DNA of 64,000 nucleotides from Letharia columbiana (taxonomy: Eukaryota; Ascomycota; Lecanoromycetes; Lecanorales; Parmeliaceae). The notes beneath the pieces were generated by a model. That model saw only the letters and a list, made by a program, of their open reading frames with translations. It searched no databases and was not told the origin of the DNA. Positions within the stretch are counted from its first letter, which is position 1; each line of letters opens with the position of its first letter. This document shows positions 11,358 through 22,703 of this stretch, one piece after another. The stretch spans positions 62,001-126,000 of the forward strand of contig NW_023501082.1 in assembly GCF_014066305.1 (NCBI RefSeq), written 5' to 3'. The position numbers and the translations under genes are program-made.

Positions 11358-12873
11358 ATGAGCATCTATTCAGTCCGCGACATTAAGGGTGAAGAAACAT
11401 TGATCTCGACATCGACTCGGGTCAGCGACCTCACCAACAGCAGGCTTTCCGGACACGTAAAGATGCGGGAAGTTAGCAGCAAGGCAACTTTCCCCTTTTT
11501 CGACCTACCAGCGGAGTTGCGAAACAAAATCTATCGCTACTTGCTGTCGACCAAGTACACCAAAGTCGAGCTGACGTACCACCTGCAAGGCCCACGGGTG
11601 AGTCTTTCTTTCGATGGAGAACACCAATCTTTAATCTTTATTCCTTTTGTCAGCATAAGTATGCTAATGCTCTCCGAAACAATAGGACGGCTTTCCATCA
11701 TGTCAGCCTTCTCATTACTAACGCTTTCAAACAGGAATCCTAGGCACAAATCGACAAGCATACTTTGAGGCTGCCGATATATTCTATCGCAAAAACCTGT
11801 TTGTATCTCTCACGCCCTCACGCTTTGGGTTTGACTCGAAAATGGCAGGGGTCGTCGTTGTGGCCACTGACCACCATGCGAGCAACTTCAAGCATCTCTC
11901 CATGAGAGTGCACATCAGCCCTCACTGGTATAGTGACGAGCGATCGCATACCCCTTTTGATCAGTTTATCATAGCTGGAGACGATCTACCTTCCTTTTGC
12001 AACATTCTACCGGGATTGAATATCCATGGTCTTAGACACTGGAAGAGGGAGATATGGATTTCGACTAACGTCTGTGTCCAAATTAATGTTCAACGCTTTG
12101 CGGATGTTGAGAGCAATAAAACCAAGCCTGAGACGGACCCTTTCTCGGTGAAGAGACTACTGGAGCTTTTTCGTCGTCTCTATGGTATGAGAGTCAGAGT
12201 AGGAGGCCATGTGACGCCATCATATAAGGAGAGCATCGAATATTGTGCTGCGCGACAGCCACCCACAGCTGCGGATCTGGTATGCATGATCTCCAAGCGC
12301 AGAGAGGAGGGCACCCAGTCTATGCAGAATAGCAACATTGCCACAGCGGTGACAACATTCGAGTCGGCTTTAGATTTGTTGAGGTCAGGCCACATGCGCC
12401 TTACAATCCATCCAGTGACGGTAGCGACACCAGAAACTCCCGATAAACAGGTCACGACAGCAATGCAAACCCTCGAAATCAATCTCAGATGTCTGCTAGC
12501 TTCTTCGTACTTGGAGCTTGGAGAACATGCCAAATCCTATCGCTGTGCGCAGGACTTGAGGCTCACAAAATTGTTCGATCGCTACCGTACTTTTAGTCCA
12601 CCGGAAGGGCCAGACTGGGCTCGCATAATGTTCATCCAGGCCATGGCTGGAAAGGCCTTGGGTCAGCCGGTTCAAGCGCTCATGGATCTCGACCTTGGGC
12701 TGACTTTTTGTCCTGATGATGAGGCAATGAAGGAAGAGAGAAAATCCTTGTGTGGGTTTGTACGGAAAAAGATGAATAGCGATTTGCAGATGAATGGGGC
12801 GCGGGCTTTGGATAGGAGGACTACAAGGTTAAAGAAGCGTCAACCCTCTGCTGTAGCTCAGAGCGTGGTGTGA
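11358..12873 (+). CDS. F-box-like/TPR-like paralogue A
   Basis: First member of a local six-gene family. Model: 11358-11658 joined to 11735-12873 (intron GTATGC...ACAG with a TACTAAC branch site), 479 residues. The intron was chosen because it alone joins the two frames without a shift. Residues 50-69 carry the family N-terminus (LPAELRNKIYRYLLST), which resembles an F-box or 2EXR-type helix pair. The conserved ILGTNRQAY and FYRKNLFVSL block follows the intron. FIIAGDDLPSFCNIL, then VKRLLELFRRLYG, precede a C-terminal half of paired helices resembling divergent TPRs (AVTTFESALDLL; LEINLRCLLASSYLELG; GKALGQPVQALMDLD). It ends in a basic tail. It has the longest leader of the family and its intron sits farther downstream and in a different phase. 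If the N-terminus is an F-box the protein could be an SCF adaptor, but that is inference. Confidence 0.72.
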
Positions 12874-13479
12874 TGGAAGAACCTTGAAGCATGGAATATA
12901 GAAAAACATGCCATATAGACTCTGCTTATGGAAGCATGGTGGGCTGTCTTTCATGTGGGGCCAAGATGAGCTACTGCCATACCACTGAGCGAAAAAGAAA
13001 CAAACGGACTGGGAAAGTGGCTTCGAACGGTACCCCGATTCTAAGTAGTCAAAATAATTCTCTCCCTGTGATAGAGACGACCAATATCCATCTCTTATCA
13101 TGTTTTACGTTGCCAAATTAGCTCTATCACATTAAAGGTACTGGAGTGAAGCTTCACGGAAGAGTGTTGGATGGTCTTCTTTGGGTTAGCCTTCTTCTAT
13201 TTTGTCAGCCGAAGAGCACACAACAACTTTTGCATAACTCTCTTCCAACATTTACTGCCATCATAAACCCAGCAACGAAGGATCAACACCTGATACACGA
13301 CCACATCATTTAGTCACCATACTGGGGCAACGGCATGCCATTTCAGGCTTTTGGTAAACGACACATTTGGATCTAGACCCAGCGAGACTGACCTTTCAAT
13401 TACTACGACACTAAGTTGAACACCCTTTTTTCGGACCAACATCAGAGACCGACACTCGAGGTCATCCAAGTATCCGACA
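12874..13479. other. Intergenic, array genes A to B
   Basis: 606 nt with no supportable coding or RNA feature. It must contain the 3' end of gene A and the promoter of gene B. No TATA box or repeat stands out. Confidence 0.4.
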
Positions 13480-14926
13480 ATGTCTGAGTCCCCTAGGTCT
13501 ACTCCCGCGGATTTGATGCCTTCAGACAAAGATCCTCCGACTTGTGCACTTCTCAGGCTACCTACCGAGATCCGGGATGAAATCTATCGCTATCTACTCT
13601 CCTCAGAGTACATTAAATGCAAGATCCCATACCCGGTAAGTACATTTACCGTCTTCATCGAGAGCTCTGTACTCTTCCTTTATGGTCCAGGGCTAACGCC
13701 GACGGTATAAATAGGGTCGCGCATTCGAAACCACCTACTACACCTACCCTTTTCACAAACAAATCCTGTGCACGAATCGCCAGGTCTACCGAGAGGCCAT
13801 ACACATTTTCCGAACGGAAAACCTGTTCTTCCGCTTCACCACCAACCACCCTAACGTTGGGCACATTCTCTGGTCGTCGCAAGGTCTTCTCCTCCTCACT
13901 CACGGCATCCGGGCTGGCTCTTTCAGGCACCGCGCCATGGACGTCATCCACTATTGCCCTCGATCAGGGACTACCGGGGATCACAAAAACTGCGATTGCG
14001 CCCATCTTGACTTTAAGACATGTCTGTTCGTGAGCGACCAATTGCCCAACTTGTTACGTACTTTGAGGGCTTACAGCCAGCAAGGCAATCGATGCCTTGC
14101 ACAAAGTTCGTTCGCGGTCTCTGTCTTCGATGACTTCGATCAGTGGTCCACTGAAACACAGCCGTGTACCTCTTATGTTTGTCCACGCATCCGGAATCTC
14201 CTAGACCCATTCAAACTCCTCTACGACGTGGATGATCTAGACATCCAAGGATCGGTGAATGAACCATATAGGCAGTCGATTGTAGCAAGCGCTACACAAC
14301 GGGAGCCAACAGTAGCAAAAATCGTCACTACTGCATCGGCATTCCAAAAACAAGGCGACGAAGCCTTCCGCAATCACCATTTCGAACTCTCACTCTCCTT
14401 GTACACATCAGCAATCAGCGAAGTTCAGGTAAACCACCATTGGGCTGATTACACGGGATTTGTGACGACAGGGCAATATGCTGGGATGAGCACACCGCAC
14501 GCCGTGAGGAGGTTCAAAATCCGGATTCATTCGGACATGGCGGGCGCTCTCGTGAAAGTAGGTGAATACAGGAGAGCGACGGACCACGCAAAAGAGGCCA
14601 TCAAACAGAGAAACACGCGCGGAACACCACCGGAAGAGTGGGAGGGGCTGTATCTCACAACCACCGACTGCGCGAAGCCGTACCTCTGGGGCGGACTGGC
14701 CTACGAAGGCCTCGGAGACCTGAATCGGGCGATCTACGGGGTGGGAGAGGCGTTGTTTTATTGCCCGGAAAACAAGAGGTTGGAGAGGGAGTACAAGAGG
14801 TTGGAGCTGGAGATTGAGAAGCAGGGGATTGTGCCTACGGAACATGCGTTCGGAAAGGGTACGAACTGGTGGGTGCGCCCACTGGTGGTGCGGAATCAGA
14901 GGAGGTTGGGGGGATCGCAAAGGTAG
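13480..14926 (+). CDS. F-box-like/TPR-like paralogue B
   Basis: Model: 13480-13635 joined to 13715-14926. The intron (GTAAGT...ATAG, branch GCTAACG) lies between codons. The product has 455 residues. The N-terminal motif LPTEIRDEIYRYLL lies at about 27-40. After the intron comes KQILCTNRQVYREA and ENLFFRF, then LLDPFKLLYDVDDL. The C-terminal half has a clear TPR-like helix pair (KQGDEAFRNHHFELSLSLY) and a later unit (LWGGLAYEGLGDLNRAIYG, then FYCPENKRLEREY). The exon 2 frame is uninterrupted, so the gene looks intact. The insert between the two halves contains HKNCDCAH, not shared with neighbours. The molecular function is unknown; the architecture suggests an N-terminal Skp1-binding or dimerising segment plus a protein-binding TPR domain. 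Confidence 0.75.
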
Positions 14927-15271
14927 CTGGAAAGACAGCTCAGTAGGCAGAGCCTCTAAACATTGGCTATGTATCTTGTCGTCATGGTAGACTGGCCTAC
15001 TTTCCAGGCAAGCAACTTCAAAGTTCTGGATCTCAGAGGCATGCAGTCTTTACCTGTGCACATTTCTTGTTATTCCAAAACCTGTTCTGCGTGGTGAAGG
15101 AATAGCCTGCACAGCCAACGACAGTCTTTGAGTCTGGGGACAAAGCAGGATTTTTTTTCACACTGATTCACGCTACCTCGCAGTTCAGGCCTACACCGTT
15201 GACCTGAATCCCTCGCCAAATACTTCCATCCTCTCTCAACTGCATCCCATCAACCCCCTATCAAGAACACC
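14927..15271. other. Convergent intergenic spacer, array genes B and C
   Basis: 345 nt between the 3' ends of converging genes B (+) and C (-). No gene or repeat seen. Confidence 0.4.
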
Positions 15272-16772
15272 CTAAGAACTTTTCTTGACTCTATCAAAGT
15301 CCGCAGGATATCTCATCACGAACGGCTGTCCATACCTCTTCTTGCGTCCATCCCTGTCCAGACCCTTCCCTGCCAGAGCTAGAACTTCTCTGACCGTCCT
15401 CAGCTGTCTCTCTCTGTGTTTCCTCTCGTCATCCTCGAACAGTTTCAACTCCTCTTCCAGATGGGGTGCAATGTCCACCGCTTTCTGCATCGAGCTGACT
15501 GCTTCCCCCACCGACCGAGTTTGTTATTGGAACGCGCATGCAGTTCATAAGCCCTTAGGTAGCGACGATCGGCCTCGTGGTCGATGTCGGGTGGACCCCC
15601 ATCCTGGTCGATGGTCCTCACCGCCCGTCCGCTCCATTTGCGACATTGTTCGTACTGTTCCAGTTGGGCGTGAGCTGCTGCCAGCCTGATGCGGAGGCTG
15701 AATACAATGTTTGTATAGACGTGGTGGAAGTCGCTTCCAGCGGTGGAAAATGAGATAGGGTTCCCCAACATCCGCACAGGCCGGTCGAATATGGAGCATG
15801 AGTTTTTCAGGTCGGTCATGGCGGCTTCGTAGAGTCTGATGGCCTGACGGAAAAGGTCTTTAGGTTTAGTATTTCGGGCGTTGAAGACATCGTCGCCTTC
15901 TCGGATCTTATCTCGCACCTTGAACGAGCGTTCTTGGAGGCTGGGGGCCTTTTTGCAGATGTCCAGGCATAGCTCTGTCTTGTATTGTTCGTCCAAAGAT
16001 CCGGTGATTTTGGTGGATTGAAAGCTGTGGAGAATGCGAAGAGGTTCTAGCAAGCTTTTCACTTGCGGTATGGTGAAGGAAGCACGGTTTGGGCTTGTTT
16101 CAGCTGTTGTATTGCAGTGCAGGTTGACTAAGAGCGTGCTCTCATAGATGGCCTTTGACGATTCCCCACCAAGAAGTAACGCAGTGCAAAAGGCTGGCAG
16201 ATCAGCTCCGGCGAAGATACGCTAGGAACAGTCAAGAGTTAGTATACCTGATCCAGAACAGAAAAACGAGTTACAGTACTCTTTGGAGTACACACCTGAA
16301 AAGGATGTTTATCCTGGTAGTGGATAAGGTGTTCCAGCTCGACTTTGATGTGCAAGACACTATAGACAAAGCCAGATGCTATCGCACCTTCTGCAACAAT
16401 CGGCACCCCAAGCCATTCAAAGTCGACGTTCCAATCTGTGAGGTCAGATGTCACCTCCACAAACATGTTCTGATCGTATAGGACACAGCTGGCCTCCCGG
16501 TTAATCTGGCGATTGGCCCCTAGGATTCCGGGGTGGAAACGATAAACATGTGTAGGACGAGGTGTGCAGTCGAAGTCTTTGGTTAAGTCATAGTTATACT
16601 CCCATTCCTAGTACATCTTTTGAGCTCTTGCCATGTTGAACTAGATTTTTGCTGGGTAACTTACTGGGTCTTCTTCCCTGGGGTAGTGCTTGGTGTACTT
16701 GGTTGAGAGTAAGTAAGCATATATCTGGTCACGAGTCTCGGCAGCGAGTCGCAAGAACGGAGGTGTCTCCAT
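15272..16772 (-). pseudogene. F-box-like/TPR-like paralogue C, one frameshift
   Basis: The only array member on the minus strand. Exons: 16772-16665 (36 codons, LRLAAETRDQIYAYLLST), 16607-16296 (HPGILGANRQINREA and QNMFVEV), and 16221-15272. Both introns have good ends (GTAAGT...CTAG; GTGTGT...CCTAG with branch CTAAC) and keep phase. Exon 3 reads IFAGADLPAFC and VKSLLEPLRILHS, then TPR-like helices. Around 15511-15514, inside a G-rich run, the frame slips. The paralogues' last helix pair continues only in another frame (GEAVSSMQKAVDIAP), which runs to the stop at 15272. One missing base explains it. Everything else is intact, so this is either a very young pseudogene or a sequencing error in a homopolymer. 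The extra second intron is not found in the other copies. Confidence 0.68.
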
Positions 16773-17196
16773 TGTTCAAGGGCTTGCGCGTATCGATGGT
16801 TTCGTTATACGCTGACAGGATACAGGGTTGATAAAGTGGCGTGTGCTGATGGGGAGATGGGGAGTTTTTATCGATGGTATGGACGTGGTGTCGAAGATAG
16901 TTGATGTGTTTTGGGGTGATGATCTTATTGGTCTTGTAAGATTGAAATTTTCCAGACTAACCTTCTTCAACCGTGATTGGTGTTATCGCCACTTCATTAA
17001 CAACCCAGGCAGTGTTCCTCCAGCGTGACACAGTCTGCTATTGGTCAACTACCCGAGGCGTGACAGGTACTGCAATCTTCCAAGGCTCCCATGGTCACTG
17101 ACTTGACTTCTTTATCCTTGACGCCCACCGGGTCGCTTGGCTTGGATTCCTGAAGACGTGACTTGATTCGAATGATTCGAACTGTAAAGTCCAGAC
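16773..17196. promoter_or_regulatory. Divergent promoter, paralogues C and D
   Basis: 424 nt between the divergent starts of C (-) and D (+), which would serve as a shared control region. No defined elements could be recognised by eye. Confidence 0.4.
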
Positions 17197-18536
17197 ATGG
17201 CCGACAGCCGAGAACTGTGTCCGTTTCTGAGTCTTCCACTCGAGATTCGGAACCCCATTTACTCCTATCTGCTTTCCACCAAGTACACAAGAGAAGACAT
17301 GATAGAAAAGATCACGGTAGGTATTGCTTCCCAGTCACTCAGCTGGATACTGACAACGCATACCAGATTTCTGATAGCAAATACAAAGGATCCCACTACC
17401 GTCCAGCTCACAAGTACCACTTTCAGCCAGCCATACTCCGCTGCAACCACCAGGTCAACCAGGAAGCTACGGCCGTCTTTCACAATACGAATCTTTTCGT
17501 CTCGGTCTCCCATAATTACAGCAGCGGGGAGATCTCAGCCTTCGGAGAAAAGTTCGATCTCCTCGAGAGCCAGTGTGATGGACGTGGCTTCCCTGTCCTT
17601 GCGCGTGGTAAAAAAGCGCGGCTCTTCGACGGCTACGCTATGGAGATTTATCTCGGTAGAGCTAATAGGAGAGACGCTCGGGGAAGGTGGTGGAACAGCC
17701 CGAAGCCACAGAAATGGGAAATCCGACCAAAATTCATGATCGCGTCTGACGATTTGCTGCAATTTTGCAAAATATTCCTACTCCTCAGTATGAGGGCAGC
17801 AAAAACAGATGCAGAGTCCGACTCGATGTTACATCTCAAGAAAGCAATGCTTCTGGTAGATGTCCTGCATAAGACTGATCAGCACAACCGCGCAAATGAG
17901 GGTCCAAGACCAGCTATACGAAGACTTCTAGAGCCTCTCGCTTACTTTCACAACATAGGACTCGTCATAATCGAAGGCCCCGTGCCAACGCTATATTCTG
18001 AGGCCATCAGGCAGAGAATTCAAAGGCGAGCACCGAGCGCGCAAGACCTGGTTCATGCAGTGTCCTCACTGGTAGAACAAGGTGACGCAGCTTTCCTCAA
18101 GAGAGACTTCCATTCAGCTGTTTTTGTGTACAAGAGCGCTCTTGAAAAGCTCCATGCCGGCAGCCAGAAGCGCCCAAAACTTGAGACGATGGTCGAAGGT
18201 ACATATACAGGAATGGTCATCGGCGGGGTCAAAAATTTGCTCCAACACAAAGTCTACTTGGGCCTTTCCAAAGCGAGCTTACAGCTCAAAAGATTTGAAA
18301 TGGCGCATCATTGGACTCTTGCCGTCGCCCGCGGTCTCAGAGATACACGTGAAATACTCTCACAGATGTGGTTCTGCCGAGCTTTGGCGAGCAAGGGGCT
18401 GGGAGAGCTGGAACAAGCCCTTAAAGAGATGGAGATGGCGAGGCTGATACAACCCAATGATCTGGGAATCCTGGCTGAGATAGCTATCTTGTCTAGCCTT
18501 CTGGGACCGGGGAAGCAGCAAGCAGAGGCCGTTTGA
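17197..18536 (+). CDS. F-box-like/TPR-like paralogue D
   Basis: Model: 17197-17316 joined to 17367-18536. The 50-nt intron (GTAGGT...CCAG) is phase 0. Product 429 residues. Exon 1 is almost exactly the F-box-like segment (LPLEIRNPIYSYLLST at about 13-28). Exon 2 opens with a linker and then FQPAILRCNHQVNQEA and TNLFVSV. DDLLQFCKIFLLL and IRRLLEPLAYFHNIGLV follow. The TPR-like half includes EQGDAAFLKRDFHSAVFVY, YLGLSKASLQLKRFEMAHHW and FCRALASKGLGELEQALKEM. The frame is intact. It shares head-to-head spacing with the frameshifted copy C. A cytosolic or nuclear adaptor role is plausible, but nothing in the sequence identifies a partner. Confidence 0.76.
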
Positions 18537-19204
18537 GTATTCTTTTGAAAAAGGAGGTGTAAGAACTCTGCTACATAGCCATTAGGACGAATATTGGAGT
18601 TACTTATTATGACACTACCACGCACCTGATAGTTCTAAGTCCTTTGAACATTTCCTGAGCCATCGAGAACAGGAGCACAAGACCAGTGAAAGTCCCAAGT
18701 TAACTGTGACTCGTTGCCAGCCATTCGCTAAATCCCAACAGGCAAGGAAGAAACAAACATTTGCGCTCAATGTCATTTTGTTCTATCTGTAGCTGAGTGT
18801 GAATTTCTATACAAGAATTAGCATTGATAGCTGGCTGATTGCCTCTTCTATATATTTATTGGTCCTAGGCCTCTAGTGGAGGCACCCACCAACCGGGGGC
18901 TGTTTTAGCACCCTTGGTGGACAGAACTAATTCCGGCACTGGCAAGTAAGTCGCCAGACTGTTGGGAGTGACGGGTATGAGTAGATGGAGAAACCTTCAC
19001 CCACTTTTTGACATAATCTTGTTTTTTAGTGGCTTTTCCATGAGACTTGCAGCCAACAACACAGCAAATTCACATCATCACAGTGTATTTAATTAACGTC
19101 AATTCTCCACAAGTCAACCCGCTTCATTTCCACATCGATTCGCTTCTTCACAAGATCTCAATTCTCGTACGTCTAGATCTAGGTCACAGCTTCCAACAGA
19201 ACGC
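18537..19204. other. Intergenic, paralogues D to E
   Basis: 668 nt. No gene seen. A short imperfect hairpin (GGCCTCTAGTGGAGGC) occurs near 18869-18884. Otherwise it is unremarkable promoter and 3'-end DNA. Confidence 0.4.
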
Positions 19205-20615
19205 ATGCTAGAAATGTCCGACACTAGCGGAAGTTGTCTGTTCCTCGGCTTGCCCTTGGAGATCCGCGAGCAGATATATGGCTATCTTCTGACAACCAAA
19301 TCGACTAAAGAATACGTCCTGCACAAAGCACCGGTATGCGACACTGGGTCACGCTGTTTTCCAATACTTACTCGTACTCCAGAGACTCGGCAGAAGGAAC
19401 CCAAGAGAAGTCAATCCAAGCAGTCAACACCGGCCGGGGCATGTATATCGTTTTCAGACAGCAATATTGCGCACGAACAGACAGATCAACAAGGAGGCCG
19501 AGCATGTCTTTTATGGTTGGAATCAATTCGTGTCCATATCCCATAATTGCAATGTCATGAAAGCCTTCAACCATCTGCAAGAGATTTCCAAAAAAGAAGG
19601 CATCAAAAAATTCTTCGAACGAAGAGGCTTCCCGGTCCTCGCGATAGATCAGACAGCAAGAGATTTCGAACACTACGCCATGGACGTCTTTTTTGGTCAG
19701 TTTCCCACCGCACCAACCTCTGCTTCGCTAGAATACTGGTGGACCAACGGAAAGAGAAGCGAAAACGACTGGCGGCAAAAAAACATGTTCATGATTGCCT
19801 GCGATGACTTACAGCAGCTCTGCAAGGTTATTCTAGAGGTCCATCATTGCGTATACCGTCGTGCTAGGTTCCCATCTCGAGACCATACAATACTCCTTGT
19901 GGACGTCATCAATCGTGGCGACCGGCTGAGAAGATGCTTGAAAGATGGCTCCATTCCAGTCGATATCAGAGTAAAGCGACTTCTCGAACCCTTTCGAAGG
20001 CTCCACAGCATTGGCAGAGTCATCATTGCAGGACGGATGAACGAGCAATACAGGAGTGAGATTGTGGCCAGTATTATGAGAGAGCCACCAACCGTCGAGG
20101 ATCTGATTAACACGGCTTGTGCGACCAAAGCAGAAGGCGACGAGGCCTTTCGCAACAAGGACTTCTACGCGTCTATTTCAGCGTACGAGAAGGCGTATAG
20201 CGACATCGAGGCTGGTCATCAGCCTTCATCCCTTTTTGCTTTAGTTGCAAAAGGCAAATACGAGGGACTACTGGTCTCGCGCGCCAAGGAACACCTCTTA
20301 TTCACACTGCGTCTGGAGATTGTGGCAGCCCTGTTGCAGCTTCGTGAGTGCCAGCATGCTCAAAACTGGGGAAGGGTGGAGCTCTACACCCACAAAAACG
20401 TGATCTCCGACGCCGAATTTGCTCGGATTTGGCACCTTAGGTCGCAAGCTAGTAGAGGGTTGGGTCACTACGAGGTAGCCTATCATGAGCTGGTTCAGGC
20501 GGTAGTAACCCATCCTGATAATAAAGACATGGCGGCGGATCTTGGAAACATGACCGCCAACGTATTGAAGAGCTCGGCGGTAACGCTGACATGGGCGTCA
20601 TCGTCTGGGGTTTGA
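19205..20615 (+). CDS. F-box-like/TPR-like paralogue E
   Basis: Model: 19205-19333 joined to 19383-20615. The 49-nt intron (GTATGC...CCAG) is phase 0. Product 453 residues. N-terminal motif LPLEIREQIYGYLLTT at about 16-31. After the intron: VYRFQTAILRTNRQINKEA, WNQFVSISHN, then DDLQQLCKVILEV and VKRLLEPFRRLHSIGRVII, the clearest copy of this block. TPR-like helices: KAEGDEAFRNKDFYASISAY, LRLEIVAALLQLRECQHAQN, LRSQASRGLGHYEVAYHELV. The frame is open throughout. A second possible start (the fourth codon, MSDTSG) would shorten the protein by three residues. Confidence 0.77.
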
Positions 20616-21118
20616 AAACATAATCGACTGCAGAGAGGGTGCCGGACAGACCTAGAGGACGCTGCGGGAAGGAAAATCCGTGTATGATGGGAAGAGATGC
20701 ATCGAAGCAAAGGGCTAGGGTGGCGAGCGATAGATTCTGCGGAAAATCAGCCACATGGTTGGACGACCGGGGGAATACAGGCTTAGACTACGAACAGGAC
20801 ATTATCTTGATCAGAAACATCACACTGCTCACGTTGTTCTTCTCTAGCCCAAAACGGTTACTCCAACGGACTTTACCTGTTTCAAGAGTGGACGCCCTCC
20901 CCAAGATTCCTCTTTCTTTTCTGTTCTGTGCTCCGAGCCTTCGACTCCCAGATTGATTCCCATAAGCTGTACGCATCTTCCCTCACTCCTCTCATCGATT
21001 CCAGCCACTCTTTTTCGCGAAAAGCTCCGCTAGCACAACTTCATTTGTGTTCTTCAACCGCACAGTTCCCACACGACACAGAACTTCCTTGCACCCGTCT
21101 GCTTCCCGCGAAGGCCAA
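20616..21118. other. Intergenic, paralogues E to F
   Basis: 503 nt without a supportable gene. It has pyrimidine-rich patches near 20830-20930 and 20975-21040, as expected for a fungal promoter and leader. Confidence 0.4.
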
Positions 21119-22422
21119 ATGGCATGTCCCTTTCTAGAAAAGACAGCACTGGAGATCCGCAACGAGATCTACTCGTACCTACTGTCCACTGAGTACACAA
21201 AGCGGCCCGTTTGTGATGATGAGGTGAATCTCCTCTTACTAGCCGATTAATGTATTTTAGCATCCAAAGTCGCTGATTTCGAACTCAGATACCTTCGCGT
21301 ATCAAACGGAACTTAGGATGCAGCCATTTGTATGACTTGCAGCCGGCAATCCTCCGTACCAACAAGCAGATCAACAAGGAATCCCGCCGTGTCCTCTACA
21401 ATGAAAATCTGTTCGTTCTGGTCAAATACCCTCAGGGTTTTGGGTTAGATGGAGTCCTGACACAGGATTTGACACTACTGGCCGCCAAAGAGGACGACGT
21501 ACGCTGTTTCCGGTCAGATTTGCTTATCAGCTTGCACGTGGACCTTTGTCTGCCGGGGATTGAGTCACAAATTGTGATTGCTGCCAACGAGCTTCCGGTG
21601 TTCTGCAGATTACTTAAACAGTTCGATGACAAGATTTCCGGATTTTTGTCCAGACTCATATTGTCACTCGGAGTTTTTCCCTCTTACACACTGGACGTCG
21701 ACGCTTCCGCGCATATGAGAAAATCCAGCCGAGTGTCATGGAAACCACGTCCTTTACTGCAACAGCGTAAGCTTCTAGAACCTTTCGCAGGGCTCCATAG
21801 TATGACGAACCTTAAGATAGCGGATATGGACGGCAAGACCCAATATATCAATGTGAAACTAATGGAAGACGTCAAGAAGAGGGCCAGTCGGGCACCATAC
21901 AGCATGGAAGAGGTTCTGGACACATCAGCCAAGATCAACGAGAAGGGCAACGAAGCCTTCCGCGCCGGTGACTTTGCGCTCGCTCAGTCACTGTACGAAT
22001 CAGCTCTGGTAACCCGTGAAGACGGGAACCGCTACCTTGAAGAAGGCGAGCTCGCTGGACAGACGCATCTCCTCCGAGCAACAGGTTTACTAGGATTCCG
22101 GATAGGGTCCAACTTGGTCGCCGCACTCCTCCGCTTGCAGCAGTGGACGGCTGCTCACGAGAAGGCAACCAAGGTAATCAACATGGTAGAAAAAATTGGA
22201 AAGAATATTGTCTTTGAGCCTGGCGCGCTGGCTAAGCTCTATCATCGGAGAGCGCTGGCAAGCCAGGGAATGGGAAAGATGGCTCGAGCCGTTAAGGAGA
22301 TTCAAGAGGCATTGTCCTTCGACCCAAAAAACACGCAGATGAAGGCGAAATTGAAGGAGTGGAAGTTGCAGTCAAAGGATCCGAACCAGGTACAAGCCGC
22401 ATTGAAGGCATTGACGATGTGA
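21119..22422 (+). CDS. F-box-like/TPR-like paralogue F
   Basis: Model: 21119-21223 joined to 21289-22422. The 65-nt intron (GTGAAT...CTCAG, branch CTGAT) is phase 0. Product 412 residues, the shortest copy. A nearer TAG at 21258-21260 was rejected because it breaks the frame. The N-terminal motif is ALEIRNEIYSYLLST, with Ala in place of the usual Leu-Pro. Then come YDLQPAILRTNKQINKES, NENLFVLV, ANELPVFCRLL and KLLEPFAGLHSMTNLKI. The TPR-like half includes EKGNEAFRAGDFALAQSLY, FRIGSNLVAALLRLQQW and HRRALASQGMGKMARAVKEI. It is the last intact copy before the MET8-like gene and the AT-rich island. Confidence 0.76.
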
Positions 22423-22703
22423 TGTACTAGTACACGGCTTGCATCTCAGCGAAACCCCTGGAGCATGAGTTGTTTTGAGGGTGAAGGTCCTCGAGGAAGA
22501 CGTATTAAGTTTCCCCGCTCACATTGCTGAGTGTTCGGAATCAATTGCTGGTGGTCTGCTTCATTTAATAGGCGTCGAGCATGCGTCATTGCTGTTACTC
22601 TTTTCCGATTCTTACATCTAACAATCCAACTTCTTGCGACTGTATTTCAGCCTCATTTCATGTATCTCTAACCAAAGCTGACGCTGGTTTTCGGAATACT
22701 GTA

